Assembly (NCBI RefSeq): GCF_041379045.1
Contig: NZ_CP166871.1
Span: forward strand, 310,001 to 374,000
Direction: 5' to 3'
From: Thalassotalea ponticola
Lineage (GTDB): Bacteria > Pseudomonadota > Gammaproteobacteria > Enterobacterales > Alteromonadaceae
Length of the DNA stretch: 64,000 nt
Position numbers and translations under genes: made by a program. Under the pieces are notes generated by a model. It was given only the letters and a program-made list of their open reading frames with translations. It was not told the origin of the DNA and ran no database searches. Of this stretch, positions 52,129-64,000 are shown one piece after another (position 1 is the stretch's first letter; every line of letters begins with the position of its first letter).

Positions 52129-52140
52129 TCTTTAACAAAT
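52129..52140 (+). promoter_or_regulatory. boxA antitermination element of the rRNA leader
   Basis: TCTTTAACAAAT matches the boxA consensus used by the Nus-factor rRNA antitermination complex. It lies about 130 bases before 16S. Confidence 0.8.
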
Positions 52141-52268
52141 AGTTATCATGCAATTTGTGTGAGCATTCATAAGATATGTAGTTTTACCACTATTCAAAAT
52201 CTTAATGAGGTTCATGCAAACGACATATGTCAAATGCAACAGAATTCATTGAGTAGATTAAATTTTTA

Positions 52269-53806
<1,538 letters not shown>

Positions 53807-54248
53807 CCTTAAGTAAAACACTGTCTTTTGAGTGTTCACACAAATTGAATGATAACATTCGCATGCAATTGCATGATGCTCTTTAACAATTTGGAAAGCT
53901 GATATTAAACCCGGTGTTTATATTGGCAACAACGTGTCGCACGGTGTTGCATTAGATATAAATACCAAAACTTGAAAACATATTCCTTGTGTTTTCATTT
54001 GGTAATAATCGAAAGGTTATTACTTACTCAAGACATTCTTAATGAATGCGTGAAAATGTCAGACATACATTTGAACCCAGCTTTGTCACTGGGTTATCCA
54101 AATACGCGATTTCGCGTAGGGGTTTGAGGTTTAGACAACGCCGTCGAGTTTATTGTGCTGGGAGTTACCTTTTGGTAATGACCAAACAATTAACGAAGAC
54201 AAGGCAGTATAAACACCAAAGACCAAGCGAAACTTTTTGGGGTTGTAT
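53807..54248 (+). other. 16S-23S spacer without tRNA genes
   Basis: About 440 bases. It contains a boxA copy (GCTCTTTAACAATTTGG near 53879) and processing-stem sequences. I searched for tRNA-Ile, Ala and Glu signatures (T-loop GGTTCGAATCC and acceptor stems) and found none. Confidence 0.75.
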
Positions 54249-57132
<2,884 letters not shown>

Positions 57133-57231
57133 TACAACACCCAAGAGGTTTTACTCTGGTGTGTATGGTCTGATAATCATCACGCATGATTAAGAATTGA
57201 GTAAATATCGCTTTCCAGATTATTAAATACG

Positions 57232-57285
57232 TGGAGACGTCGCTCCAAGCCATCCATGGCATCGCGACATAAATACATCCATGTA
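57232..57285. repeat. Repeat-like sequence inside the 23S-5S spacer
   Basis: Contains GCCATCCATGGCATCGCGAC and ATACATCCATGTAT, palindromic words that resemble CATCCATGCACCCGCGGCAT and TACATCCGTGTACG at 57578-57614. This suggests a small dispersed repeat family has entered the operon. Confidence 0.55.
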
Positions 57286-57296
57286 TAAAAGTTTTT

Positions 57297-57414
57297 TGTC
57301 TGGCGACAATAGCACTTTGGAACCACCTGAACCCATGCCGAACTCAGAAGTGAAACGAAGTAGCGCCGATGGTAGTGTGGGAGTTCCCATGTGAGAGTAG
57401 GTCATCGCCAGGCT
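57297..57414 (+). rRNA. rrf: 5S ribosomal RNA
   Basis: About 118 bases from TGTCTGGCGACAATAG to ATCGCCAGGCTT, whose ends pair. It holds the conserved CCATGCCGAACTCAGAAGTG block. Confidence 0.95.
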
Positions 57415-57427
57415 TCCAATTAAAAGA

Positions 57428-57455
57428 AAGGCTGCACATTGTGCAGCCTTTTTTG
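57428..57455 (+). terminator. Terminator of the rRNA operon
   Basis: AAAGGCTGCACA and TGTGCAGCCTTTTTT form a tight hairpin with a T-run, 14 bases after 5S. Confidence 0.93.
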
Positions 57456-57483
57456 CTTTGTGTAGATTAAATTTTTTTAAGCC

Positions 57484-57642
57484 TCTGCGCGCTCAAGGAG
57501 GTCCCGGACATCGCTGCGCGATTCCAGGATGACGTTGAGTCGTTTCTAGAAAGGTATCGCCGTCGCCGATCCTGCGCATCCATGCACCCGCGGCATTAGT
57601 ACATCCGTGTACGTCATCCCAGCATGTTTTTGGCTGGGACCT
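57484..57642. repeat. REP-like palindromic elements between rRNA operon and pssA
   Basis: Includes GAGGTCCCGGACATCGCTGC, then GCGCGATTCCAGGATGACG, and later CGTCATCCCAGCATG with TGGCTGGGACC as an inverted arm. These short stem-loop units are typical of dispersed bacterial REP/ERIC-like sequences. No gene recognised here. Confidence 0.6.
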
Positions 57643-57708
57643 CTACTCGTTTCGAAGTGTCTTATTCATGTATTTCTACTCGTTTCGAAGTGTCTTATTC
57701 ATGTATTT
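57643..57708. repeat. 33-bp tandem repeat, two copies
   Basis: Two perfect copies (57643-57675, 57676-57708) of a unit starting CTACTCGTTTCGAAGTGTC and ending TTCATGTATTT. Not coding. Confidence 0.92.
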
Positions 57709-57857
57709 TGGTCGCTTTAGCGCCCTAGTTAGCATGCTGTTATTTTAACTGCAGTGCTATATAAAACCGCAATCAGTTTTAAAATAGCCTAGCTTAGCTA
57801 TTTAATTCGTCTTAAATACGTTTATAATCAGGTACAAATTAACAGTGTATTGTTTGA
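57709..57857. promoter_or_regulatory. pssA upstream region
   Basis: About 150 AT-rich bases before pssA. No distinct promoter boxes assigned. Confidence 0.35.
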
Positions 57858-59201
57858 ATGATATTTACCCGTAACAAAGTGCTATCCGTTAAAGACACGA
57901 TTCCGCTCGAGGCCGAACAGGTTGAATTTTTGTATTCTCCGAGCGAATATCAGCAACGTCTGAAAACGCTAATTAGCAATGCTAAAAAACGAATATATAT
58001 TACCGCCTTATATTTACAAGACGACGAGGCTGGGCGTGAGATATTACAGTTAATATACCAAGCGAAACAGGCGAGACCAGAGCTTGAGGTGAATGTATTC
58101 GTCGATTTTCATCGCGCCCAGCGCGGTTTAATTGGCGAAGCAAAGTCACTGGGCAATCGCCAATTGTACTTGGATATGTCAGCGCAATACGAGCACGATA
58201 TTAATGTGTATGGGGTACCGGTAAAGCGTCGTGAGTTTCTGGGTGTTCTGCATTTAAAAGGTTATATTATTGATGACACATTATTGTTTACTGGTGCCAG
58301 TATCAATAACGTATATCTTCACTATAACGACAAGTACCGCTGTGATAGATATCACTTGTTTCACAACGGCGATCTTGCGGATAGTTTCGTTCACTATTTG
58401 AATAAGTACTTTGTTAGCAGTGGCTTGGCACCCAAGTTAAACGTACCTGAGGTGCCCGGCAAGACGGCACTCAAGGATATGGTTAAACGACTCAAGGCAA
58501 ATTTGCGCAAGAGTCGCTACACGGTTCGTGGGCGAACGCAAACAGATACCAACTTAAGTGTTATGCCGCTTGTTGGCTTAGGCGTGCGTTCAAATAAGCT
58601 AAACGCAGTAGTCCGCAAAGTATTTCGCGTTGCCGAACGAGAGCTGTTCGTATTTACCCCGTATTTTAATTTTCCAAAGCAACTTAGTGCTGATTTGCAA
58701 AAAGCGTTGAACAACGGTGTGCGCGTCACCATCGTGGTGGGCGACAAAACTGCTAATGATTTCTATATCGCGGATAGTAAAAACTTTTCAACGATTGGCA
58801 TTGTTCCCTATATCTACGAGACGCTGTTGCGCAATTTTATTAAACGCCACAGTCGCTTTATTGACAACGGTCAGTTAAATATTCACTTGTGGAAGGACGC
58901 TGACAACAGCTATCACCTGAAAGGGGTAGTTGCCGACGATTGTTATCACTTAATAACAGGTAGCAACCTCAACCCAAGGGCGTGGGCGTTAGATCTAGAG
59001 AACGGTTTATTGCTAAGTGATAAAAAGCAGCAACTTTTGACGCAGTGGCACAAAGAGCGGGATACGATATTGGCAAAAACCACGCGCGTTAACAGTGTTG
59101 ATGATATCGAAGCGATGGCTGATTACCCCGACAAGCCGAAAGAACTATTGCGTCGCTTGAAGTTGACGAAGCTCGATAGACTTCTCAAGCGCTTTTTATA
59201 A
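57858..59201 (+). CDS. pssA: CDP-diacylglycerol-serine O-phosphatidyltransferase (PssA)
   Basis: A 447-residue phospholipase-D-superfamily enzyme that makes phosphatidylserine, the precursor of phosphatidylethanolamine. Two HKD-type motifs are visible: HLKGYIIDDTLLFTGASINN (about 131) and HLKGVVADD followed by LITGSNLNPRAW (about 352). N-terminal FLYSPSEYQQRL and C-terminal LKLTKLDRLLKRFL match gammaproteobacterial PssA, which is membrane-associated through basic surfaces rather than helices. Monocistronic, ended by a strong terminator. Confidence 0.93.
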   Translation: MIFTRNKVLSVKDTIPLEAEQVEFLYSPSEYQQRLKTLISNAKKRIYITALYLQDDEAGREILQLIYQAKQARPELEVNVFVDFHRAQRGLIGEAKSLGNRQLYLDMSAQYEHDINVYGVPVKRREFLGVLHLKGYIIDDTLLFTGASINNVYLHYNDKYRCDRYHLFHNGDLADSFVHYLNKYFVSSGLAPKLNVPEVPGKTALKDMVKRLKANLRKSRYTVRGRTQTDTNLSVMPLVGLGVRSNKLNAVVRKVFRVAERELFVFTPYFNFPKQLSADLQKALNNGVRVTIVVGDKTANDFYIADSKNFSTIGIVPYIYETLLRNFIKRHSRFIDNGQLNIHLWKDADNSYHLKGVVADDCYHLITGSNLNPRAWALDLENGLLLSDKKQQLLTQWHKERDTILAKTTRVNSVDDIEAMADYPDKPKELLRRLKLTKLDRLLKRFL

Positions 59202-59210
59202 CGCGCAGTA

Positions 59211-59243
59211 AAAATAAAGCCAACGATGTTGGCTTTATTTTTT
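59211..59243 (+). terminator. Terminator of pssA
   Basis: AAATAAAGCCAAC and GTTGGCTTTATTT with a 3-base loop and a T-run. The A-run on the other side also allows it to end the convergent oxygenase gene. Confidence 0.92.
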
Positions 59244-59258
59244 TATCCGCTAGTATTG

Positions 59259-59954
59259 TTAGCCCGTATAAATTTGCTCTGCGGGATTGAACATTAGCCA
59301 AGAGGTAAGAACGTATTTATCATTTGATAGTGGCACGTTACCTCGGTGGGTGTGGGTAAACCCGCACGGTGCGATAACAATGCTGCCCGCTTTCGGTTTA
59401 ATCGCTTTTTGTTGATAGAAAAACTCGGTTTCTCCACCTTCTTCAATGTCGTTTAGATAAATTAAAAACAGCAATACCCGATGCAGTGGTGCGTTGCCAT
59501 TAGGCTGCGGGTAAATCTCTGAATGCCAATAATTGTAATTGCCAACACCCTGTTGATATTTTTGCGCATTAATTGGCGCGATGCGATACAGATAGCGCAG
59601 TAAATGTAGCGCATTGGGACGACCAACTTCGTCAAAGTTCTCAGCGGTTAGCAGTGTTGGTTGACCGGTTTTTGGATGCTTTAAGGTAATGCTTATGCCA
59701 CTGATAAGGCTAAAGTAATACTTACTCACATAGTCTGCGAGTGCGTTGCTTGTGGCGTCGAAAATTTGCCGTAATGCGGGGTGGAATTCGCGATGTTCAT
59801 TAAGGTAAATATCTTCACTTATTTTTTTACTGGTATCAACGCCACCACCAGTACGGCCAGATACTTTATGCGGACTCGAGTTAAACTGCTTGATAAAGTC
59901 TTGGCAAAAATCTGCCGATAAGACGTTGTCATAAACTTCGATAAAATCTGTCAT
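59259..59954 (-). CDS. 2OG-Fe(II) oxygenase, prolyl 4-hydroxylase-like
   Basis: A 231-residue protein. The double-stranded beta-helix carries YWHSEIYPQ (an H-x-x-x-Y rather than a plain H-x-D), LIYLNDIEEGGETEF (a strand conserved in prolyl hydroxylases) and GFTHTHRGNVP with the distal His and the 2-oxoglutarate-binding basic residue. Such enzymes hydroxylate protein or small-molecule substrates with Fe(II) and 2-oxoglutarate. The HSE arrangement at the first motif makes the metal ligand set atypical. Substrate unknown. Confidence 0.8.
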   Translation of the reverse strand: MTDFIEVYDNVLSADFCQDFIKQFNSSPHKVSGRTGGGVDTSKKISEDIYLNEHREFHPALRQIFDATSNALADYVSKYYFSLISGISITLKHPKTGQPTLLTAENFDEVGRPNALHLLRYLYRIAPINAQKYQQGVGNYNYWHSEIYPQPNGNAPLHRVLLFLIYLNDIEEGGETEFFYQQKAIKPKAGSIVIAPCGFTHTHRGNVPLSNDKYVLTSWLMFNPAEQIYTG

Positions 59955-60035
59955 TGTTTTTATTGCGTATCGCTGTTCAAAAGAATAAATTGTCGATAAG
60001 GTTACGTGGTTTTAATTAAAATTCAAAGTATTTAT

Positions 60036-60428
60036 ATGTTTCATTATTCACTCAGTCCCGCATTTAGCGACACCGATGCTCTCGGCCATATCAACAACAG
60101 CCGCTTACCCATTTGGTTTGAAAATGCACGCACACCAATTTTTAAACTATTTAACCCGCAGCTCGATTTAACGCGTTGGCCATTAATCGTGGCGAAAATA
60201 GAAGTTACTTTTCTCGCCCAAATTTACTACGGCCAAGACGTAGAAATTCAAACCTCAATTGATCGCATCGGCAATAGTTCGTTTACGGTAAAACACGCCT
60301 TGTACCAGGGTGATAATTTATGTGCACAGGGCAGTGCGGTAATGGTTCATTTTGACTATCAAAGCAATCAGCCCCAAGCCCTCAGTGACTCACAACGTCA
60401 AGCGCTTGGCGCACACATGAGTAACTAG
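60036..60428 (+). CDS. Acyl-CoA thioesterase (4HBT hotdog family)
   Basis: A 130-residue hotdog protein from the ATG at 60036. SDTDALGHINNSRLPIWFEN is the 4-hydroxybenzoyl-CoA thioesterase motif with its catalytic Asp, and VTFLAQIYYGQDVEIQTSI the following strand. It hydrolyses acyl-CoA thioesters; specificity is not known. An earlier GTG/ATG is open but lacks a ribosome site. Confidence 0.87.
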   Translation: MFHYSLSPAFSDTDALGHINNSRLPIWFENARTPIFKLFNPQLDLTRWPLIVAKIEVTFLAQIYYGQDVEIQTSIDRIGNSSFTVKHALYQGDNLCAQGSAVMVHFDYQSNQPQALSDSQRQALGAHMSN

Positions 60429-60514
60429 CAGAGTGCACTATAAGCGTTTATCTTGGTTGTTAGTTCGTGCTAAAATTTGCCTATCTAATTTCGTTATATG
60501 ACAAACAATAATCA

Positions 60515-61876
60515 ATGAGTACAAACGCTTTAAATAGTATTGAGAAAAAAGCCTCGCTGTCGTTGGCCATGGTGTTCGGCATGCGCATGATTGGCTTATT
60601 CATGATTTTACCCGTATTCGCTATTTATGGTGTTCAACTGCAAGGTTATAGCCCTGTATGGCTCGGTCTGGCGATTGGAGCATACGGTTTCACTCAGGCG
60701 TTACTGCAAATTCCCATGGGTATACTGTCCGATAAATTTGGTCGTAAGCCCGTTATTATCAGTGGTTTGTTGGTCTTTTTCCTCGGTAGTTTAGTGGCTG
60801 CTTGGTCTGATTCGGTTTACGGTGTGGTGTTTGGTCGAGCACTACAGGGAATGGGCGCTATTGCCAGTGCTACCTTGGCCTTAGCAGCCGACTTGTCCCG
60901 CGAAGAACAGCGCCCTAAAGTAATGGCAACGATAGGTATGTTTATTGGTTTGTCATTTGCCGTAGCCATGGTATTAGGGCCGTTGATTGCCGATGACTAT
61001 GGTTTAGCCGGTATTTTTTATGTAACGGCCGTGTTTGCTGTACTGGGCGTTTTACTGGTGTTTTTTGTGGTCCCTAATGCGGTTACTAGCGCTCCTAAAG
61101 GCGACTTAGTCGCCGCACCAACCGCACTTATCGACATGCTTAAAGACAGCCAACTGCTGCGTCTTAATGCCGGAGTACTTATTTTGCACATGGCACTGAC
61201 CGCAATGTTTGTCGTTTTACCGGTAATGCTTACAGAAGTTGGCTTTGCCGCGGCAAAGCATTGGCAATTATACTTGCCTGCGTTACTGGTCTCGTTTGTG
61301 TTAATGGTACCGGTGATGATTTTGGCGATTAAGCACAATAAAGAAAAACTAGCGTTTTGTGGTGCTATTGCTTTGATGATAGTCACGCAATTTACGCTGT
61401 GGCAAAATCAGCAGCAGTTGTGGTTGTTGGTGCTACTTGTGGTGTTATTTTTTATCGCTTTTAACTATTTAGAAGCAACGATGCCCGCAAACTTATCACG
61501 CATCGCGCCCGCAGGTCAAAAAGGCTCGGCGATGGGAATATTCTCTAGTTGTCAGTTTTTAGGGGCTTTTTTGGGTGGTGCACTGGGTGGAATGATCACC
61601 GCGATGTGGGGGCGTGAACACGTATTTTTACTGGCAGCGGGGTTATCGATGCTGTGGTTGATTCTCGCTTTGGGTATGAAACCTGTTGCGAAGTCAAAAA
61701 GTTTAAGCTTTCACGTTAACTTAAGTGACGAGTCTCACGCCAAGCAAATGGCCGATAGCCTAGCCAAACTGCCGGGTGTTATCGAATCGAGCATTGTTTA
61801 TAGCGATGCGGTAGCCTATGTCAAAGTCGACGATAAAGCGGTTGATATGCAGCAATTAAAGGCGCTGTTACAATAG
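60515..61876 (+). CDS. yajR: MFS transporter with C-terminal YAM-like domain (YajR-like)
   Basis: A 453-residue major facilitator with 12 predicted helices. GILSDKFGRKPVIISG is the loop 2-3 signature A and FGRALQGMGAIASATLALAA follows in helix 4. After helix 12 a small soluble ferredoxin-like domain (SLSFHVNLSDESHAKQMADS to LKALLQ) matches the YAM domain of E. coli YajR, a proton-driven exporter of unknown substrate. Length equals YajR (454). Confidence 0.87.
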   Translation: MSTNALNSIEKKASLSLAMVFGMRMIGLFMILPVFAIYGVQLQGYSPVWLGLAIGAYGFTQALLQIPMGILSDKFGRKPVIISGLLVFFLGSLVAAWSDSVYGVVFGRALQGMGAIASATLALAADLSREEQRPKVMATIGMFIGLSFAVAMVLGPLIADDYGLAGIFYVTAVFAVLGVLLVFFVVPNAVTSAPKGDLVAAPTALIDMLKDSQLLRLNAGVLILHMALTAMFVVLPVMLTEVGFAAAKHWQLYLPALLVSFVLMVPVMILAIKHNKEKLAFCGAIALMIVTQFTLWQNQQQLWLLVLLVVLFFIAFNYLEATMPANLSRIAPAGQKGSAMGIFSSCQFLGAFLGGALGGMITAMWGREHVFLLAAGLSMLWLILALGMKPVAKSKSLSFHVNLSDESHAKQMADSLAKLPGVIESSIVYSDAVAYVKVDDKAVDMQQLKALLQ

Positions 61877-61942
61877 CAACATGGGCTGACGACGCGCTAC
61901 CTTAGACGGTGGTGCATAACGTGTTGTTATCAGGCCGGACAG

Positions 61943-62434
61943 TTAGCAGATGTCGGTAATGATGCGATGGTGTTCGGTTTGTTCAGGCCAGTCAACGCGA
62001 TCCTCTAGATATAAGCCGATTAGGTGCTTGCCAAGGGGCGCTTTTGGGGTGATCACGGTGATCAATTTACCTCGTATTGTTACTTTTATGCCACCGGCAT
62101 GTGGACCGATGAAGTAGTGTTGGCAGTTAGTTTTGTCATTGGCTAAACCGACACTGACCAAAGCACTCATTGCTATCGCATCGTCAAGGTCAAACTGCCG
62201 CAACTCGAGGGCTGAGTACGCATTAATTTGCTGCATTAATTGCGCGGCTCGCTCACTCTGTCCATGCGCCAAGTAAGACGCTTCAATACCCAATGTATCA
62301 TATTGAGTTTCGGCGACGCTTTGCTCGTCGATGGCGGCTAGCCTGGCATTATTGGCAGAGAGTAAAGCATCGTTTAGTTGCTGCTGTAATTGAGCAATAA
62401 TAGCGTCTTTTATGGCGGATTTTTGAATGTTCAT
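61943..62434 (-). CDS. GreA/GreB-like C-terminal-domain protein
   Basis: A 163-residue protein. The N-terminal 75 residues form a coiled coil (AIIAQLQQQLNDALLSANN, then ETQYDTLGIEASYLAHGQS), and the C-terminal half resembles the GreA/GreB C-terminal domain ending VITPKAPLGKHLIGL. True Gre factors enter the RNA polymerase channel with acidic tip residues; here the coiled coil is different, so it may be a polymerase-binding relative with another role. Divergent from the ABC operon, with a long palindrome in between. Confidence 0.7.
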   Translation of the reverse strand: MNIQKSAIKDAIIAQLQQQLNDALLSANNARLAAIDEQSVAETQYDTLGIEASYLAHGQSERAAQLMQQINAYSALELRQFDLDDAIAMSALVSVGLANDKTNCQHYFIGPHAGGIKVTIRGKLITVITPKAPLGKHLIGLYLEDRVDWPEQTEHHRIITDIC

Positions 62435-62486
62435 AATACCGGTCAGTATACGTGATTTTTAGTGATAAACATCAATAAAAAAATGG

Positions 62487-62527
62487 CTAGGGCGTGTTTG
62501 TATTAAACAAATATAAACACGCCCTAG
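62487..62527. promoter_or_regulatory. Long palindrome in a divergent promoter region
   Basis: CTAGGGCGTGTTTGTATT and AATATAAACACGCCCTAG are complementary at all but one position around a loop of a few bases. No T-run, so probably an operator or an RNA stem in the leader of one of the divergent genes rather than a terminator. Confidence 0.65.
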
Positions 62528-62585
62528 AGTTGAATAATTTAATAACGCCCACATTTATCGTGTAATTGGGAAAGAGGAATGTATT

Positions 62586-63521
62586 ATGACTCCTGCATTA
62601 AAAATTGCCGGTTTAAGAAAGGTTTATAAAGGCGGGTTTGTCGCCGTAAAAGGGCTTGATCTACAAGTTGATGAGGGCGATTTTTTCGCTTTGTTAGGCC
62701 CCAATGGTGCCGGTAAGTCAACCACGATTGGCGTAGTGACCTCACTGGTTAACAAAACCGAAGGTCAAGTCGAGGTATTTGGTCATAATATTGATAATGA
62801 ACTCGATCTGGCCAAGAGCTTTCTTGGCTTAGTACCACAAGAGTTTAACTTTAACCAGTTTGAAGCACCGATGAAAATATTGGTCAACCAAGCTGGTTAC
62901 TACGGCGTACCTCGCAAAGAGGCGACCATACGCGCAGAAAAATATTTAAAGCAGTTAGAACTGTGGGATAAAAAAGATCAACCATCGCGAAATTTATCGG
63001 GCGGCATGAAGCGTCGATTAATGATTGCAAGAGCGTTAATGCACGAACCTAAAGTGCTCATTCTCGATGAACCGACTGCTGGAGTTGATATTGAGTTGCG
63101 CCGCCATATGTGGGACTACTTGCGTCAGCTCAATGCGCAAGGTATCACCATTATCCTAACCACTCATTACCTAGAAGAAGCGGAAATGCTGTGTCGCAAT
63201 ATCGCGATTATCGACAAAGGTCGCATTGTAGAGCATACGTCGATGAAAAACTTATTGGCAAAATTGCACGTTGAAACCTTTGTCTTTGACACACAAGCGA
63301 TGAGTGAGCCCCCTACGCTGCAAGGCTATCAATTGCGCTACATTGATGAGCACACTATCGAGGTTGATGTCGATAAGTCACAGCCGATTAACTCGGTGTT
63401 TGACCAACTTAGCGCACAAGGTGTTGCAGTGAAGAGCATGCGCAACAAAACCAACCGTTTAGAAGAGCTGTTCGTCAGACTGGTTGCTAATAAAGCTGAT
63501 CAACAAGCAGAGGCTGAATAA
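62586..63521 (+). CDS. yadG: ABC transporter ATP-binding protein (YadG-like)
   Basis: A 311-residue ATPase. Walker A is LLGPNGAGKSTT, the signature NLSGGMKRRLMIARALM, Walker B VLILDEPTAGVD and the switch His in ILTTHYLEEAEML. ABC-2 type exporter ATPase; length and sequence resemble E. coli YadG (308). The stop codon overlaps the permease start (TAATG), so the two are translationally coupled. Substrate unknown. Confidence 0.9.
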   Translation: MTPALKIAGLRKVYKGGFVAVKGLDLQVDEGDFFALLGPNGAGKSTTIGVVTSLVNKTEGQVEVFGHNIDNELDLAKSFLGLVPQEFNFNQFEAPMKILVNQAGYYGVPRKEATIRAEKYLKQLELWDKKDQPSRNLSGGMKRRLMIARALMHEPKVLILDEPTAGVDIELRRHMWDYLRQLNAQGITIILTTHYLEEAEMLCRNIAIIDKGRIVEHTSMKNLLAKLHVETFVFDTQAMSEPPTLQGYQLRYIDEHTIEVDVDKSQPINSVFDQLSAQGVAVKSMRNKTNRLEELFVRLVANKADQQAEAE

Positions 63522-64000
63522 TGATAAGTACACAAAACCGTATTGCCTTGAGCAGTATCTTACACAAAGAAATTCATCGTTTTACTCGTATTTGGGTGCA
63601 AACTTTGGTACCCCCTGCGATTACTATCAGTCTGTATTTTGTCATCTTTGGCTCGTTGATTGGTTCGCGCATAGGTCAGATGGGCGGTTTTGACTACATG
63701 TCATTTATCGTTCCGGGTTTGATCATGATGGCGGTAATTACCAACTCATACTCAAACGTAGCCTCATCGTTTTTTAGTGCGAAATGGCAACGCAATGTCG
63801 AAGAGATGTTGGTCGCACCGGTACCAAACTGGGTTATTGTTGCTGGCTATGTTGGCGGTGGAATGTGCCGTGGCATATTGGTTGGCCTGATAGTGTCTTG
63901 CATTGCCATGCTGTTTGTTGATTTACAAATTCACAATATTGCCGTGGTAATGATTACCGTGGTATTAACCTCTGCGGTATTTGCCCTAGGCGGTCTGATC
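63521..64000 (+). CDS. yadH: ABC-2 type transporter permease (YadH-like), N-terminal part
   Basis: The first 160 codons are visible and the gene runs off the window. It begins MISTQNRIALSSILHKEI with RFTRIWVQTLVPP following, then four hydrophobic segments, including FGSLIGSRIGQMGGFDYM and FIVPGLIMMAVITNSYSNVA, typical of ABC-2 permeases. It forms the membrane half of the exporter with the upstream ATPase. Confidence 0.9.
   Translation, partial: MISTQNRIALSSILHKEIHRFTRIWVQTLVPPAITISLYFVIFGSLIGSRIGQMGGFDYMSFIVPGLIMMAVITNSYSNVASSFFSAKWQRNVEEMLVAPVPNWVIVAGYVGGGMCRGILVGLIVSCIAMLFVDLQIHNIAVVMITVVLTSAVFALGGLI

Noticed and set aside
53807..54248. tRNA gene in the 16S-23S spacer, and a 70-residue reading frame at 54046
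   Set aside because: No T-loop or acceptor stem pattern; the frame overlaps the 23S leader and has no family pattern or start signal.

Overview
The window looks like a chromosome segment of a marine gammaproteobacterium, most likely Alteromonadales. I favour a Colwelliaceae-type genome on general appearance: lexA divergent from a cytochrome c oxidase coxB, the rRNA operon with its boxA signals, and an AT-leaning intergenic style. The genus cannot be fixed by eye. A complete 16S-23S-5S operon lies at 52.3-57.4 kb.

Layout. 0-1.4 kb: the start of coxB (minus strand) and lexA with two SOS boxes. 1.8-5.8 kb: an integron-like cassette cluster without an integrase. It holds small, mostly membrane-protein genes separated by attC-type hairpins, in both orientations, plus a roughly 100 bp repeat present as an inverted pair. 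5.8-12.6 kb: a second run of small same-strand genes for secreted, lipoprotein and membrane products, several of them separated by a different repeat of 75 bp. One gene there is split by a GGGTATC x3 repeat whose loss of one unit would restore a single frame. 12.6-15.5 kb: accessory genes, including a short csrA paralogue and two tiny proteins.

15.5-24.3 kb: a Tn7-like transposition module (tnsA, tnsB, tnsC, large tniQ). A 785 bp tandem duplication across the tnsA/tnsB junction has produced an extra intact gene encoding a TnsB-N-terminus/TnsA chimera. No CRISPR array or cas genes accompany it. A cargo-like gene (22.6-23.8 kb) and a palindrome-rich gene-free stretch follow. 24.3-31.1 kb: mixed genes, including a pseudogene, a phospholipase A2-like protein, a MerR-methyltransferase fusion, an Xre-type membrane regulator, a long RluA-family pseudouridine synthase and a VOC protein.

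31.4-51.6 kb: a catabolic cluster that reads as steroid degradation. It encodes an MBL hydrolase, two acyl-CoA ligases, a KstD-like dehydrogenase, an HsaA-like flavin oxygenase with a KshB-like reductase, a LuxR-type regulator, an SDR, a ChsH2-like MaoC-DUF35 protein, a ChsH1-like MaoC hydratase, an Ltp2-like aldolase and four acyl-CoA dehydrogenases. The side-chain genes (44.4-51.6 kb) are tightly packed or overlapping and would convert a C22-type side chain through dehydrogenation, hydration and retro-aldol cleavage. The ring-cleavage genes are not in this window.

51.8-57.5 kb: the rRNA operon with two promoters, no tRNA in the 16S-23S spacer and repeat-like sequence between 23S and 5S. 57.9-64 kb: housekeeping genes: pssA, a 2OG-Fe(II) oxygenase, a thioesterase, a YajR-like MFS transporter, a GreA/GreB-like protein, and the ATPase and partial permease of a YadG/YadH-type ABC exporter.
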